Origin: Mesorhizobium sp. B2-8-5
GTDB lineage: Bacteria; Pseudomonadota; Alphaproteobacteria; Rhizobiales; Rhizobiaceae
Direction of reading: 5' to 3'
Assembly: GCF_006440675.2 (NCBI RefSeq)
Contig: NZ_CP083951.1
Location: 5,799,501-5,863,500 of the forward strand
Length of the DNA stretch: 64,000 nt
Shown: positions 25,184 through 33,738 of the stretch, piece after piece
How positions within the stretch are numbered: the first letter of the stretch is position 1
How the letters are laid out: each line of letters opens with the position of its first letter
Made by a program: the position numbers and the translations under genes
The notes under the pieces: generated by a model
Seen by the model: only the letters and a program-made list of their open reading frames with translations
Told to the model about the DNA's origin: nothing
Database searches by the model: none

Positions 25184-28100
25184 TTATTCCGCGGCCAGGG
25201 CCAGTTGCGGTCTTTCAATGCCTTCGATCTTCTCCGGCTCGGGCGCCTGCTCGTCGGTCTTGGCCTTTTTCGGCGCGCGGCCGAAGAACAGGGCGTAGCC
25301 GGCAGGCAGCACCAGGATGGTGAGCACGGTGGCGACCAGGATGCCGCCCATCATGGCGTAGGCGAGCGGCCCCCAGAAGACGGCGCGCGAGATCGGGATC
25401 AGCGCCAGCACGGCGGTCAGCGCCGTCAGCATGATCGGCCGGAAGCGTCGCACGGCAGCACCCACGATCGCTTCCGATCGCTCCATGCCGGCCGCGATAT
25501 CCTGGTCGATCTGGTCGACCAGGATGATCGAGTTGCGCATGATGATGCCGAGCAGCGCGATGACGCCGAGGATGGCGACGAAGCCGAACGGCGCGCCGCT
25601 GATCAGCAGCGCCGCGGCGGCGCCGATGATGCCCAGCGGGCCAGTGGCCAGCACCAGCATCGACTTGCCGAAATGCTGCAGCTGGACCATCAGGAGCACG
25701 ACGATGATGGCGAGCATGATCGGCGCCTTGGCGGCGATCGAGGCCTGGCTCTCGGCCGAATCCTCGGCGCCGCCCTGGATTTCGACCTTGTAGCCGGGCG
25801 CAAGGCCGGCGCGCAGGTCCTTCATGTCGTTGTACATCTTGGTGACGACGTCGTTCGACTGCACGCCGTCCGGCAGCGTGGCGCGCACGCTGATCGTCGG
25901 CAAGCGGTCGCGCCGCCATTCGATGCCCTGCTCCATGACGGGCACGACCTTGGCCACTTGCGACAACGGCACCGAGCCGCCGAAGTCGGTCGGGATATAG
26001 ACGGAGTCGACCGAGGACAACAGCTTGCGGGTGGCGTCCGGCTCGCGGGCGACGATCGAGACCGTCTCCTCGCCGTCGCGGAAGTCGTCGAGCGGCGCGC
26101 CGGACATGGTGGCCTGCAGCATCTGGCGGATGCGCTGCGAGGTGACGCCAAGGGCGCGAGCGCGATCCTGGTCGATCACCAGCTTCATCGCCGGCACCGG
26201 TTCCAGCCAGTCGTCATGGATGGCGCCGAGCAGCGGATTGGCCTGGAACTTCGCCTTCACCTCGTCGGCGATGCGGCGCACTTCCTTGCGGTCCGGACCC
26301 ATGACGCGCATCTGCACCGGCCAGCCCGTCGGCGGACCGAGGAAGAGACGGTCGACCTTGCCGCGGATCGAGGGGAAATCCTGCGCCAGGATCTTGCGCA
26401 TCTTGACGATCAGCCGCTCGCGCGCCGGCTCGTCCTTGGCCATCACCAGGAGCTGGGCGAAGTTCGGATTGCGGAGCTGCTGGTCGAGCGGCAGGAAGAA
26501 GCGGGGCGCCCCTTCGCCGATATAGGTGGCGATGAAGCGCTTGTCCGGATCGTCCGCCATTTTGCCTTCAAACGACTTGGCCTGGTTTTCGACTTCCTTG
26601 ATCGAGGTGCCTTCCGGCAGCCACAGGTCGACCAGGATTTCCGGGCGCGAGGATTGCGGGAAGAAGTTCTGCGGGATGAATTGGAAGGCCCAGAGGCTGG
26701 TGGCGAAGGTGACCAGCGTCATCACCAGAACGATGATGCGGTGGCGCACGGCCCAGGCGACGGTCGCGCGCAGGCGGCGGTAGAAGCCGGTATCGAAGAC
26801 ATCATGATGGGTGCCGGCATGCTTGCGCTGCTTGAGGATCATGTAGCCCAGCCACGGCGTGAAATAGACCGCGACGAACCACGACACGACGAGCGCGATG
26901 CCGACGACATAGAACAGCGTGCGCACATATTCGCCGGCGGTCGAGGCGGCGAAGCCGACCGGGATGAAGCCGGCCGTGGTGATCAGCGTGCCGGTCAGCA
27001 TCGGGAAAGCGGTCGAGGTGTAGGCGAAGCTTGCCGCCTCGACCTTTACCAGCCCTTCCTCGAGCTTTCGCTCCATCATCTCGACGACGATCATGGCGTC
27101 GTCGACCAAAAGACCGAGCGCAATGATGAGCGCGCCGAGCGAGATGCGCTGCAGGTCGATGCCGATCTCGTACATGATGGCGAAGGTGGCGGCCAAGACG
27201 AGCGGGATGGCGATGGCTATCACCAGGCCCGAGCGCCAACCGATCGACAGCAGCGAGACTGCAAGGACGATGAGCAGCGCCTCGCCGAGCGCCTCCATGA
27301 ACTCGCTCACCGCGTCCTTGACGACCTGGGGCTGGTCGGAGATCTGGTCGACCGACACGCCGTAGGGCAGCCCTGCCTCGAAGCGCTGATAGGTCGCCTC
27401 GACATCCTTGCCGACGTCCCTGACGTTAAAACCCTTGGCCATGACGACGCCGAGCTGGACGCTCTCATGGCCGTTGAAGAGGTATTTGTTGTCGTAAGGA
27501 TCCTGAAGGCCGGAAGAGACCGTGGCGATGTCGCCGAGGCGCGTCACCTGGCTGCCGGAGCGTAGCCTCAGCTCTCGGATATCGGCAGCCTTGGTGACGT
27601 CGCCCTCGACCGAGATGCGCACCGAGCGCAGGCCGGTGTCGACGGAGCCCGCCGGATCGACGGCGTTCTGCCCTTTTACGGCGTTCTGCAGGTCGACAAT
27701 GGTCAGGCCGCGCTCGGCCAGCGCCTTGGACGAGACGTCGATATAGATCTTCTCCGGCTGGTCGCCGATGATGACGGCCTTTTCGACGCCAGGCGTCGTC
27801 AACAGCATGTCGCGCGCCTGGATGGCGAATTTCTTCAGCTCCGGATAGGTGAAGCCGTCGCCGCTGATCGAATGCAGCGTGATGAAAGTGTCGCCGAACT
27901 CGTCGTTGAAATAGGGGCCGAGCAGGCCCTGCGGCAATTCATTGGCGATGTCGCCGACCTTCTTGCGCACCTGGTAGAAGGCATCTTTCACGTCCTCGGC
28001 ATTGGTGTCGCCCTTGACCTGCAAGGTGATGATGGCGCTGCCGGCGCGGGTGTAGGAGCGGACGAAATCGAGATGCGGCGTTTCCTGCAGCTTGCGCTCG

Positions 28101-28336
28101 ATCTTGTTGACGACCTGGTCCTCCATGTCCTGGATCGAGGCTCCGGGCCACACCGCCTGCACCACCATGACGCGGAAGGTGAAATCCGGGTCTTCCTTCT
28201 GGCCCATGCGCATCAGGCCGAGCGCGCCGGCCAGGATGATCAGCCCGAACAGGAAGCGGGCGATGCTCGGATGTCCGATCGCCCAGCGCGAAAGGTTGAA
28301 GGGCCGCTTTTCAGTGCTGCTGTCGGTGGTGGTCAT
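25184..28336 (-). CDS. RND-family efflux pump, inner-membrane transporter
   Basis: This 1050-residue protein is an RND transporter of the hydrophobe/amphiphile (AcrB-like) type. It shows an N-terminal helix (ARFLFGLIILAGALGLMRMG), a large periplasmic domain, a helix block from about 330 including LGLLVDDAMIVVEMMERKLE (the conserved acidic pair DD in the proton-relay helix), a second periplasmic domain, and a C-terminal block with RRFRPIMLTALTAVLALIPI. It would export drugs or other amphiphiles using the proton gradient. ATG 28336 gives MTTTDSSTEKRPFNLSRWAI; an earlier in-frame ATG is 18 bases upstream. It is last in the order tetR, membrane-fusion protein, RND. No outer-membrane channel gene is present. 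Confidence 0.9.
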   Translation of the reverse strand: MTTTDSSTEKRPFNLSRWAIGHPSIARFLFGLIILAGALGLMRMGQKEDPDFTFRVMVVQAVWPGASIQDMEDQVVNKIERKLQETPHLDFVRSYTRAGSAIITLQVKGDTNAEDVKDAFYQVRKKVGDIANELPQGLLGPYFNDEFGDTFITLHSISGDGFTYPELKKFAIQARDMLLTTPGVEKAVIIGDQPEKIYIDVSSKALAERGLTIVDLQNAVKGQNAVDPAGSVDTGLRSVRISVEGDVTKAADIRELRLRSGSQVTRLGDIATVSSGLQDPYDNKYLFNGHESVQLGVVMAKGFNVRDVGKDVEATYQRFEAGLPYGVSVDQISDQPQVVKDAVSEFMEALGEALLIVLAVSLLSIGWRSGLVIAIAIPLVLAATFAIMYEIGIDLQRISLGALIIALGLLVDDAMIVVEMMERKLEEGLVKVEAASFAYTSTAFPMLTGTLITTAGFIPVGFAASTAGEYVRTLFYVVGIALVVSWFVAVYFTPWLGYMILKQRKHAGTHHDVFDTGFYRRLRATVAWAVRHRIIVLVMTLVTFATSLWAFQFIPQNFFPQSSRPEILVDLWLPEGTSIKEVENQAKSFEGKMADDPDKRFIATYIGEGAPRFFLPLDQQLRNPNFAQLLVMAKDEPARERLIVKMRKILAQDFPSIRGKVDRLFLGPPTGWPVQMRVMGPDRKEVRRIADEVKAKFQANPLLGAIHDDWLEPVPAMKLVIDQDRARALGVTSQRIRQMLQATMSGAPLDDFRDGEETVSIVAREPDATRKLLSSVDSVYIPTDFGGSVPLSQVAKVVPVMEQGIEWRRDRLPTISVRATLPDGVQSNDVVTKMYNDMKDLRAGLAPGYKVEIQGGAEDSAESQASIAAKAPIMLAIIVVLLMVQLQHFGKSMLVLATGPLGIIGAAAALLISGAPFGFVAILGVIALLGIIMRNSIILVDQIDQDIAAGMERSEAIVGAAVRRFRPIMLTALTAVLALIPISRAVFWGPLAYAMMGGILVATVLTILVLPAGYALFFGRAPKKAKTDEQAPEPEKIEGIERPQLALAAE

Positions 28337-28600
28337 GGCACACGTCCAGTCCAATTGATCGGCAAGGCACGCTCGCTTGGCATGCCGCTTCTAAGTTCGG
28401 TGGCTTCCGGGCGGCGAGACCCCTCAAGCGGAGAGAGACTCGCAAATCGCGCTGGACGCGGCACTGCTGCGGGGGAGCCAACATGCCGGCATCTCACGAT
28501 CGGGCGTTCGCCGCCCGGAACCCATGCCCTCCCCGGCTCGCGGCTTGACGCAGCGAGAGCGGGAAAGGCGTCTGTTGCGCCTGACTTCAGGTCTTAGTTC
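28337..28600. other. Gap between RND and membrane-fusion genes
   Basis: I see no convincing gene here. It contains a perfect 13-base inverted repeat, TTCCGGGCGGCGA (28405-28417) and TCGCCGCCCGGAA (28508-28520), 90 bases apart. The gap is unusually long for two genes expected to be cotranscribed. Confidence 0.5.
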
Positions 28601-28651
28601 GATGCTTGTCGTTGTCCCAAAACCGCTTCGCACTTTTGGGCGACAAGCATC
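28601..28651. repeat. Palindromic repeat after the membrane-fusion gene (type CCAAAAACCGCT), copy 2
   Basis: GATGCTTGTCG (28601-28611) pairs with CGACAAGCATC (28641-28651), enclosing CCCAAAA and TTTTGGG around loop CCGCTTCGCAC. It has the same core as the element at 16614-16664. It ends within the stop codon of the membrane-fusion gene (28650-28652), so it may modulate the downstream RND gene. Confidence 0.75.
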
Positions 28652-29825
28652 AGTGCAGGCTGCTGGTGGTCGTGACGTCATCCGCCGAGGCGGATTGCTG
28701 GGCGTCACCGGAAAGCTTGACCTTCAGGTTTTCGGTCATGAACTGGGTGCCGGCCGCGACCACCACGTCGCCCTGTTTCAGGCCGTCGGCCACGGCGACG
28801 CCGTCGGCGGTGAAGTTGGCGACCTTGATCGGACGGGGATGCACCGTGTCGGAGGCGCGATCGACCGTCCAGACGATCTGCTTGCCGTCCTTCTCGGTCA
28901 TCGCGGTCAGCGGGATCGATACCAGTTGCGCCTTGCTGCCGACGGTCGCCTGGACATTGGCGGTCATGCCGAGCAGCACGCGCGGATCGTTGGGGAGCGA
29001 AACCCGGACGGCGAAGGTGCGCGACTGCGGATCGGCGCTGCCGGCGACCTCGCGGACCTTGCCGTCAAGGGTGAGCCCTTCGTCCGACCAGAAGTTCGCC
29101 TTGACCTCCTTGCCGGGCTTGAAGCCTGCGATATCCATCTCCGGCACCGCGATCGACACTTCCTTCTCGCCGTCGACCGCGACGGTCATCACCGGCGTGC
29201 CGGCGGCGACCACCTGGCCGACATCGGCGGAGATGGCGGTGACGATGCCGTTCTTGCTGGCCTTGAGATCGGCATACTGGACCTGGTTCTGCGCCTGGGC
29301 TAGCGTCGAGCGCGCGGCATCGCGCGTCGCCACCGCCTGGTCGTAGGTCAGCCGCGCCTGATCGAGCTGCGATTTCGGCGCGAAGTTCTTGGCATAGAGC
29401 TGTTCGGCGCGCTTCCTGGCGAGGTCGACGGTCTCGACCTGGCGCTCGGCAGCGTCGAGGCTGGCAGCAGCGCTCTTCACCGACAATTCGTAATCGGCTG
29501 GATCGACGCGGGCGAGCACGTCGCCCTCATTCACATGCTGGCCGATATCGACCAGACGCTCGGTGACCTTGCCGGCGATGCGGAAGCCGAGATTCATCTC
29601 GGTGCGGGCGCGCACCGAACCGGAATAATCAAGCTGACGGGTGGTCTGCGCCTCGCCGATCTCGACCACCTTCACCGGCCGGACGACTTCCTGGACGACC
29701 TCGGCCTTCTCCTGGCTGCAGCCGGCGAGGCTGAGCACTGCTGCGACGATGGCGGCGGTTGGGAGGCCGGCGGCCGGCAGCATTCGGAGGATGAAACTGG
29801 GGACGATGGAACTGGACAATGACAC
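28650..29825 (-). CDS. RND efflux periplasmic membrane-fusion lipoprotein
   Basis: This 391-residue periplasmic adaptor has an N-terminal signal with a lipobox LSLAGC, so Cys36 would be lipidated. The order is typical of the HlyD/AcrA type: a lipoyl half (DYSGSVRARTEMNLGFRIAG), a helical hairpin (LDAAERQVETVDLARKRAEQ), the second lipoyl half (ADLKASKNGIVTAISADVGQ), and a beta-barrel and membrane-proximal domain. A GTG start at 29825 is preferred because GGGAG lies eight bases upstream. The ATG at 29783 has no such site but would still leave a signal. It follows tetR by 53 bases and precedes the RND gene. Confidence 0.85.
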   Translation of the reverse strand: MSLSSSIVPSFILRMLPAAGLPTAAIVAAVLSLAGCSQEKAEVVQEVVRPVKVVEIGEAQTTRQLDYSGSVRARTEMNLGFRIAGKVTERLVDIGQHVNEGDVLARVDPADYELSVKSAAASLDAAERQVETVDLARKRAEQLYAKNFAPKSQLDQARLTYDQAVATRDAARSTLAQAQNQVQYADLKASKNGIVTAISADVGQVVAAGTPVMTVAVDGEKEVSIAVPEMDIAGFKPGKEVKANFWSDEGLTLDGKVREVAGSADPQSRTFAVRVSLPNDPRVLLGMTANVQATVGSKAQLVSIPLTAMTEKDGKQIVWTVDRASDTVHPRPIKVANFTADGVAVADGLKQGDVVVAAGTQFMTENLKVKLSGDAQQSASADDVTTTSSLH

Positions 29826-29878
29826 CTTAGCACTCCCGAACTGGAGATGATCGTCTGCCGGCACTCGGCGGACAGCTT

Positions 29879-30484
29879 CTATTTCAAGGCCCTGATGGCG
29901 TAGTCGATAAGTTCGTCGGGCATCGCCCGATTGGTCTTGGCAAGGCACTGCGCCACCATCTGCGGATGGCAGAGAATGACTGTGGCGGCGCCGAAACAGC
30001 GCGAAGCCGTCTCGGGATCCTGCTCCCTGAACTCGCCGGCCTCGATGCCCTCGCGGATCACCTCGGCGTAGAGGTCGTGGATGCTGTTGACATGCTTGTC
30101 GATGACGCCCCAATCGCGCTCCAGCGCGACGATCACCATCTCATGCACCTTCTCCTGGTCGAGCATGACCTCCAGCGTCATCTTGTACTGGGCATGGATG
30201 TAGCGGCGCAGGCGCTCCTCGGCGCTGATCGGCAGGTGCATGATCTCGTAGGCCATCTTGTAGCTGGCGCCGAGCATGCGGCCGCAGACGGCCTGGTGGA
30301 TTTCGACCTTGGAGGCAAAGAAGCGGTAGATGTTGGCCGGCGACATGCCGAGTTCGCGGGCGATGTCGGCGACGTTGGTCTTGCCGTAGCCGTAGTGGCG
30401 GAACAGGCGCTCGGCGCAGTCGAGAATGCGCGTCACATTCTCCTGTCTGGCGGGGTCTGCCACGATGTTGGCGGCTTCTGACAT
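29879..30484 (-). CDS. TetR-family regulator of the efflux operon
   Basis: This 201-residue repressor has a TetR DNA-binding domain at about residues 18-64 (RILDCAERLFRHYGYGKTNV, then ELGMSPANIYRFFASK). The C-terminal ligand domain has no motif that names the effector. It is the first gene of the operon with the membrane-fusion and RND genes. A nearly perfect 23-base inverted repeat lies directly before its start (30488-30541), the expected place for an autoregulatory operator. Induction by a pump substrate is the usual scheme for such loci and is inferred here. Confidence 0.88.
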   Translation of the reverse strand: MSEAANIVADPARQENVTRILDCAERLFRHYGYGKTNVADIARELGMSPANIYRFFASKVEIHQAVCGRMLGASYKMAYEIMHLPISAEERLRRYIHAQYKMTLEVMLDQEKVHEMVIVALERDWGVIDKHVNSIHDLYAEVIREGIEAGEFREQDPETASRCFGAATVILCHPQMVAQCLAKTNRAMPDELIDYAIRALK

Positions 30485-30487
30485 GAC

Positions 30488-30541
30488 GCTTTCGTTTTAC
30501 GAGTGACGAATTTCAATTTTCGTCAGTCGTAAAACGAAAGC
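30488..30541. promoter_or_regulatory. Long inverted repeat, candidate TetR operator
   Basis: The arms 30488-30510 and 30519-30541 are reverse complements at 22 of 23 positions, around the eight-base spacer TTTCAATT. Each arm contains CGTTTTACGA and TGACGAA. The right arm ends three bases before the ATG codon on the minus strand begins, so a bound TetR dimer pair would block the operon's transcription. It is also able to form a hairpin in the leader. Confidence 0.7.
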
Positions 30542-30658
30542 AGCGGAGAGTCAACGCGAAATCGACGTACGCGTATAATTTGGTGACAGATGGTGACAGT
30601 TACGAGGTCTGCGGTGTGATGAGAAAGAGATTATTCTTAAGCGCAGCGATCCTTCGCA

Positions 30659-30812
30659 CCCCCCTCTGTCCTGCCGGACATCTCCCCCGCAAGGGGGGAG
30701 ATGGGCAGCTTCAGCGACGGCGCTTCACCTTGCGACTTTGGCGGTTGGCGAAAGCGGTGACGAGATTGATCTCCCTCCTTGCGGGGGAGATGGCCGGCAG
30801 GCCAGAGGGGGG
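30659..30812. repeat. MITE-like inverted-repeat element
   Basis: The gap between tetR and the acyl-CoA synthetase gene contains a 154-bp element with 36-bp ends (30659-30694 and 30777-30812) that are reverse complements at 34 of 36 positions. The ends contain TCTGYCCTGCCGG and CATCTCCCCCGCAAGG. No transposase is encoded. Related end sequences flank 45546-45802. It would fold into a long hairpin and lies 32 bases after the end of the acyl-CoA synthetase gene. Confidence 0.75.
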
Positions 30813-30844
30813 TGGGCGGGAACTCGGCATCGCCCATTTGAGGC

Positions 30845-32485
30845 TCATGTCCCCTTCGCCATTTCCCTCAACCTGAACTTCTGGATCTTGCCCGTCGACG
30901 TCTTCGGGATTTCGGCAAACACCACTGTCTTCGGCACCTTGAAGCGCGCCAGCAGACCTCGGCAATGTTCGATGATCTCGGCCTCGGTCGCGGCCTTGCC
31001 CGGCTTCAGTTCGACATAGGCGACCGGCACCTCGCCCCATTTCTCGTCGGCGCGGGCAACCACACCGCAGGAAGCGACCGACGGGTGCTTATAGAGCGCG
31101 TCCTCGACTTCGATGGAAGAGATGTTCTCGCCGCCCGAGATGATGATGTCCTTGGAGCGGTCCTTGAGCTGGACGTAGCCGTCGGGATGCATGACGCCGA
31201 GATCGCCGGAGTGGAACCAGCCGCCGGCGAAGGCCTCGTCGGTCGCCTTCCTGTTCTTCAGGTAGCCCTTCATGACGATGTTGCCGCGGAACATGACCTC
31301 GCCGATGGTCTCGCCATCGGCCGGCGTCTCCACCATGGTCTGCGGGTTCATCACCGTAAGCCCCTCGAGCGAGGCGTAGCGGACGCCCTGGCGCGCTTTC
31401 TTTGCCGTCCTCGGTCCCTTCTCCAGCGCGTCCCACTCATTGTGCCATTCGTTGACGACGGCAGGACCGTAGGTCTCGGTCAGGCCATAGAGATGAGTGA
31501 CGGCGAAGCCCGCGTCGGCCATGCCGGAGAGCACGGCCTCCGGCGGCGGCGCCGCGGCCGTGTTGAAGGTGACGGTCTGCGCGAACTGTCGCTTGTCCTC
31601 GTCCTTCGCGTTGATCAGCACCGACATGACGATCGGCGCGCCGCACAGATGCGCGACGCCATGGTCGGCGATGGCGTCATACATCGGCTTTGCCCGCACC
31701 CAGCGCAGGCAGACATGGGTGCCGGCCTGCACGGCTAAAGTCCAGGGGAAGCACCAGCCGTTGCAGTGGAACATCGGCAGCGTCCACAGATAGACCGCGT
31801 GCTTGGCCATGCCGGCATGGATGGTGTTGGTGTAGGCCATCAGCGCCGCGCCGCGGTGGTGGTAGACGACGCCCTTCGGGTTGCCCGTCGTGCCGGAAGT
31901 GTAGTTGAGCGAGATGGCGTCCCACTCGTCATCGGGCATCGACCAGGCGAAAGCCTCGTCGCCGCCGGCGACGAACTCTTCATAATCGGCCGAGCCGATG
32001 CGCTCTCCTTTCGGATAGGGCGCGGCGGCCGCATAGTCAGGATCGTCATAGTCGATGACCAACGGCTTCACCTTGGCCAAGGCCAGCGCTTCCCTGACGA
32101 CGCCCGAGAACTCGCGGTCGACGATCAGCACCTTGCTGTCGGCATGGTCGAGCTGGAAAGCGATAACGGCGGCGTCGAGGCGGGTGTTCAGCGAATGCAG
32201 CACCGCCTTGGTCATCGGCACGCCGAAATGCGCTTCCAGCATCGGCGGCGTGTTGGACAGCATCACCGTCACCGTATCGCCCTTGCCGATGCCGTGCTTC
32301 GACAGCGCCGAGGCGAGCTTCAGCGAGCGGCGCCAGAAATCGCGATAGGTGATGCGCTGGTTGCCATAGATGATGGCGACATGGTCGGGATAGGTCTTGG
32401 CCGCGCGCTCGAGATAGGTGAGCGGCGTCAGCGGCTGGTGGTTGGCGGCGTTCCTGTCGAGATCCTGTTCGTAGGGATTGGCCAT
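30845..32485 (-). CDS. Acyl-CoA synthetase (AMP-forming)
   Basis: This 546-residue enzyme would activate a carboxylic acid to its CoA thioester via an acyl-adenylate. The AMP-binding signature SLNYTSGTTGNPKGVVYHHR is near residues 182-201. Other markers are the adenine-binding LYGLTETYGP, the hinge GWFHSGDLGVMHPDGYVQLK with DRSKDIIISGG, and the C-terminal catalytic lysine in KTSTGKIQKFRLRE. The closest overall look is to medium- or short-chain fatty acyl-CoA ligases, but the substrate cannot be read. It stands alone, convergent with nothing, and is divergent from the SorC-type regulator at 32690. Confidence 0.85.
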   Translation of the reverse strand: MANPYEQDLDRNAANHQPLTPLTYLERAAKTYPDHVAIIYGNQRITYRDFWRRSLKLASALSKHGIGKGDTVTVMLSNTPPMLEAHFGVPMTKAVLHSLNTRLDAAVIAFQLDHADSKVLIVDREFSGVVREALALAKVKPLVIDYDDPDYAAAAPYPKGERIGSADYEEFVAGGDEAFAWSMPDDEWDAISLNYTSGTTGNPKGVVYHHRGAALMAYTNTIHAGMAKHAVYLWTLPMFHCNGWCFPWTLAVQAGTHVCLRWVRAKPMYDAIADHGVAHLCGAPIVMSVLINAKDEDKRQFAQTVTFNTAAAPPPEAVLSGMADAGFAVTHLYGLTETYGPAVVNEWHNEWDALEKGPRTAKKARQGVRYASLEGLTVMNPQTMVETPADGETIGEVMFRGNIVMKGYLKNRKATDEAFAGGWFHSGDLGVMHPDGYVQLKDRSKDIIISGGENISSIEVEDALYKHPSVASCGVVARADEKWGEVPVAYVELKPGKAATEAEIIEHCRGLLARFKVPKTVVFAEIPKTSTGKIQKFRLREMAKGT

Positions 32486-32636
32486 CCCGTTCTCCCCAAA
32501 GTTCTTTTCGAACCTTCTAACCTTAGGCCCCTCGTCACGCTATCCCCCTTCCTCGGCTGAAAATGCTATGCTGCGCCGGCTTGGTGGAATGGCGATCCGG
32601 ATGATGCCCCGCCGTGAGGCGATCGCAGCTCACGCA

Positions 32637-32655
32637 GGCAAATTTGACTTTTGTC
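32637..32655. promoter_or_regulatory. Possible regulator-binding motif before the SorC gene
   Basis: GGCAAATTTGACTTTTGTC lies 35 bases before the SorC-type regulator start. It shares GGCAAAT and TTGAC with the palindrome between the sugar ABC operon and mtnK (43073-43101). The order of the parts differs, so this is a weak resemblance only. Confidence 0.2.
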
Positions 32656-32689
32656 GAGAGCCGTGACTAATGTCAGCCGAGGAGGCGGC

Positions 32690-33655
32690 ATGGCGATCAG
32701 ACCGGCAGAACAGATCATCCACAAGGCCGCCTGGCTTTACTATGCCCACGGCCTTCGTCAGGACGAAGTGGCGAGCCAGCTCAACATTTCACGCGCTTCG
32801 GTCGCCATGTATCTGCGCAAGGCGCGCGAGACCGGCATCGTCAACATCTCGACCTCGACGCAGCTCTTCACTGACGACGTCACGGCGCGCCGGCTTGAAG
32901 ACGCCTTCGATCTCGACGCCGTCTGGATCGCGCCGGAAAATGCCTATCTCGCGGATCCCTCGGCCGATATCGCCGTGCTGGCGGCGAGCGTCTTTCTCGA
33001 GTTGGTGAAGAAAGGCGACCGTATCGGCGTCGCCTGGGGCCGCACCGTCTACACCATCGCCGACATCATGTCCTATGCCGACCTGCAGGACGTCACCGTG
33101 GTGCAGCTCTGCGGCAATCTCGGCGCGCCCTATTCCTACCGGCCCGACCAATGCACGATGGAGATCGCGCGGCGGCTGAACGCCAAAGGCCTCAATTTCT
33201 ATGCGCCGCTGGTGCTCTCCACCGAGGAACTGGCGCAAGGCCTGCGCGCCGAGCCGGTGATCCGCGACCAGCTTGCCGGCATTGCCGATTGCGACCTCGC
33301 GCTTTATTCCGTCGGCGCTGTCGACGCCGACAGCCATCTGGTGAAATGCGGCGCATTGTCCGCAGGCGAGATGGAAGCGCTGCGCAGCCAAGGGGCTGCC
33401 GGCGTTATCGCCGGGCAGATCATCGACGCCAAGGGCGAGGTGCTCGACTGCAGCTACAACCGGCGCGTCATTTCCGCCGAACTCGCCTCGCTGCGCGCGA
33501 TCGAGAAGCGGCTGATGGTGGTGCAGGAAGACACCAAATTCGAGCCGCTGCTTGCGGCCGTCGCCGGCGGGCTCTGCACGCATCTGGTGATCGGCGCGCA
33601 CATGGCCGAGCGCCTGCTCAATCACGCGGGCGAAGCCGGCAAAAAGGCATCCTAG
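32690..33655 (+). CDS. SorC/DeoR-type sugar-responsive regulator
   Basis: This 321-residue protein has an N-terminal helix-turn-helix (YYAHGLRQDEVASQLNISRA, then SVAMYLRKAR) and a long C-terminal domain of the sugar-phosphate-binding SorC type (GDRIGVAWGRTVYTIADIM, GAAGVIAGQIIDAKGEVLDC, then GGLCTHLVIGAHMAERLLN). Such proteins respond to phosphorylated sugars. GGAGG precedes ATG 32690. It sits 83 bases before the fused aldolase/dehydrogenase gene on the same strand, so it probably controls that gene and possibly the mtnK-mtnA locus. The effector is not known; a deoxy-sugar phosphate would fit. Confidence 0.85.
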   Translation: MAIRPAEQIIHKAAWLYYAHGLRQDEVASQLNISRASVAMYLRKARETGIVNISTSTQLFTDDVTARRLEDAFDLDAVWIAPENAYLADPSADIAVLAASVFLELVKKGDRIGVAWGRTVYTIADIMSYADLQDVTVVQLCGNLGAPYSYRPDQCTMEIARRLNAKGLNFYAPLVLSTEELAQGLRAEPVIRDQLAGIADCDLALYSVGAVDADSHLVKCGALSAGEMEALRSQGAAGVIAGQIIDAKGEVLDCSYNRRVISAELASLRAIEKRLMVVQEDTKFEPLLAAVAGGLCTHLVIGAHMAERLLNHAGEAGKKAS

Positions 33656-33738
33656 AAAAACCACCCTCGCCGCTTCTGTCATCAAGACGTCGCGGCTTTC
33701 TGTTCATGAGCAAAAAAGACGGAACCGGACGGAACGAC

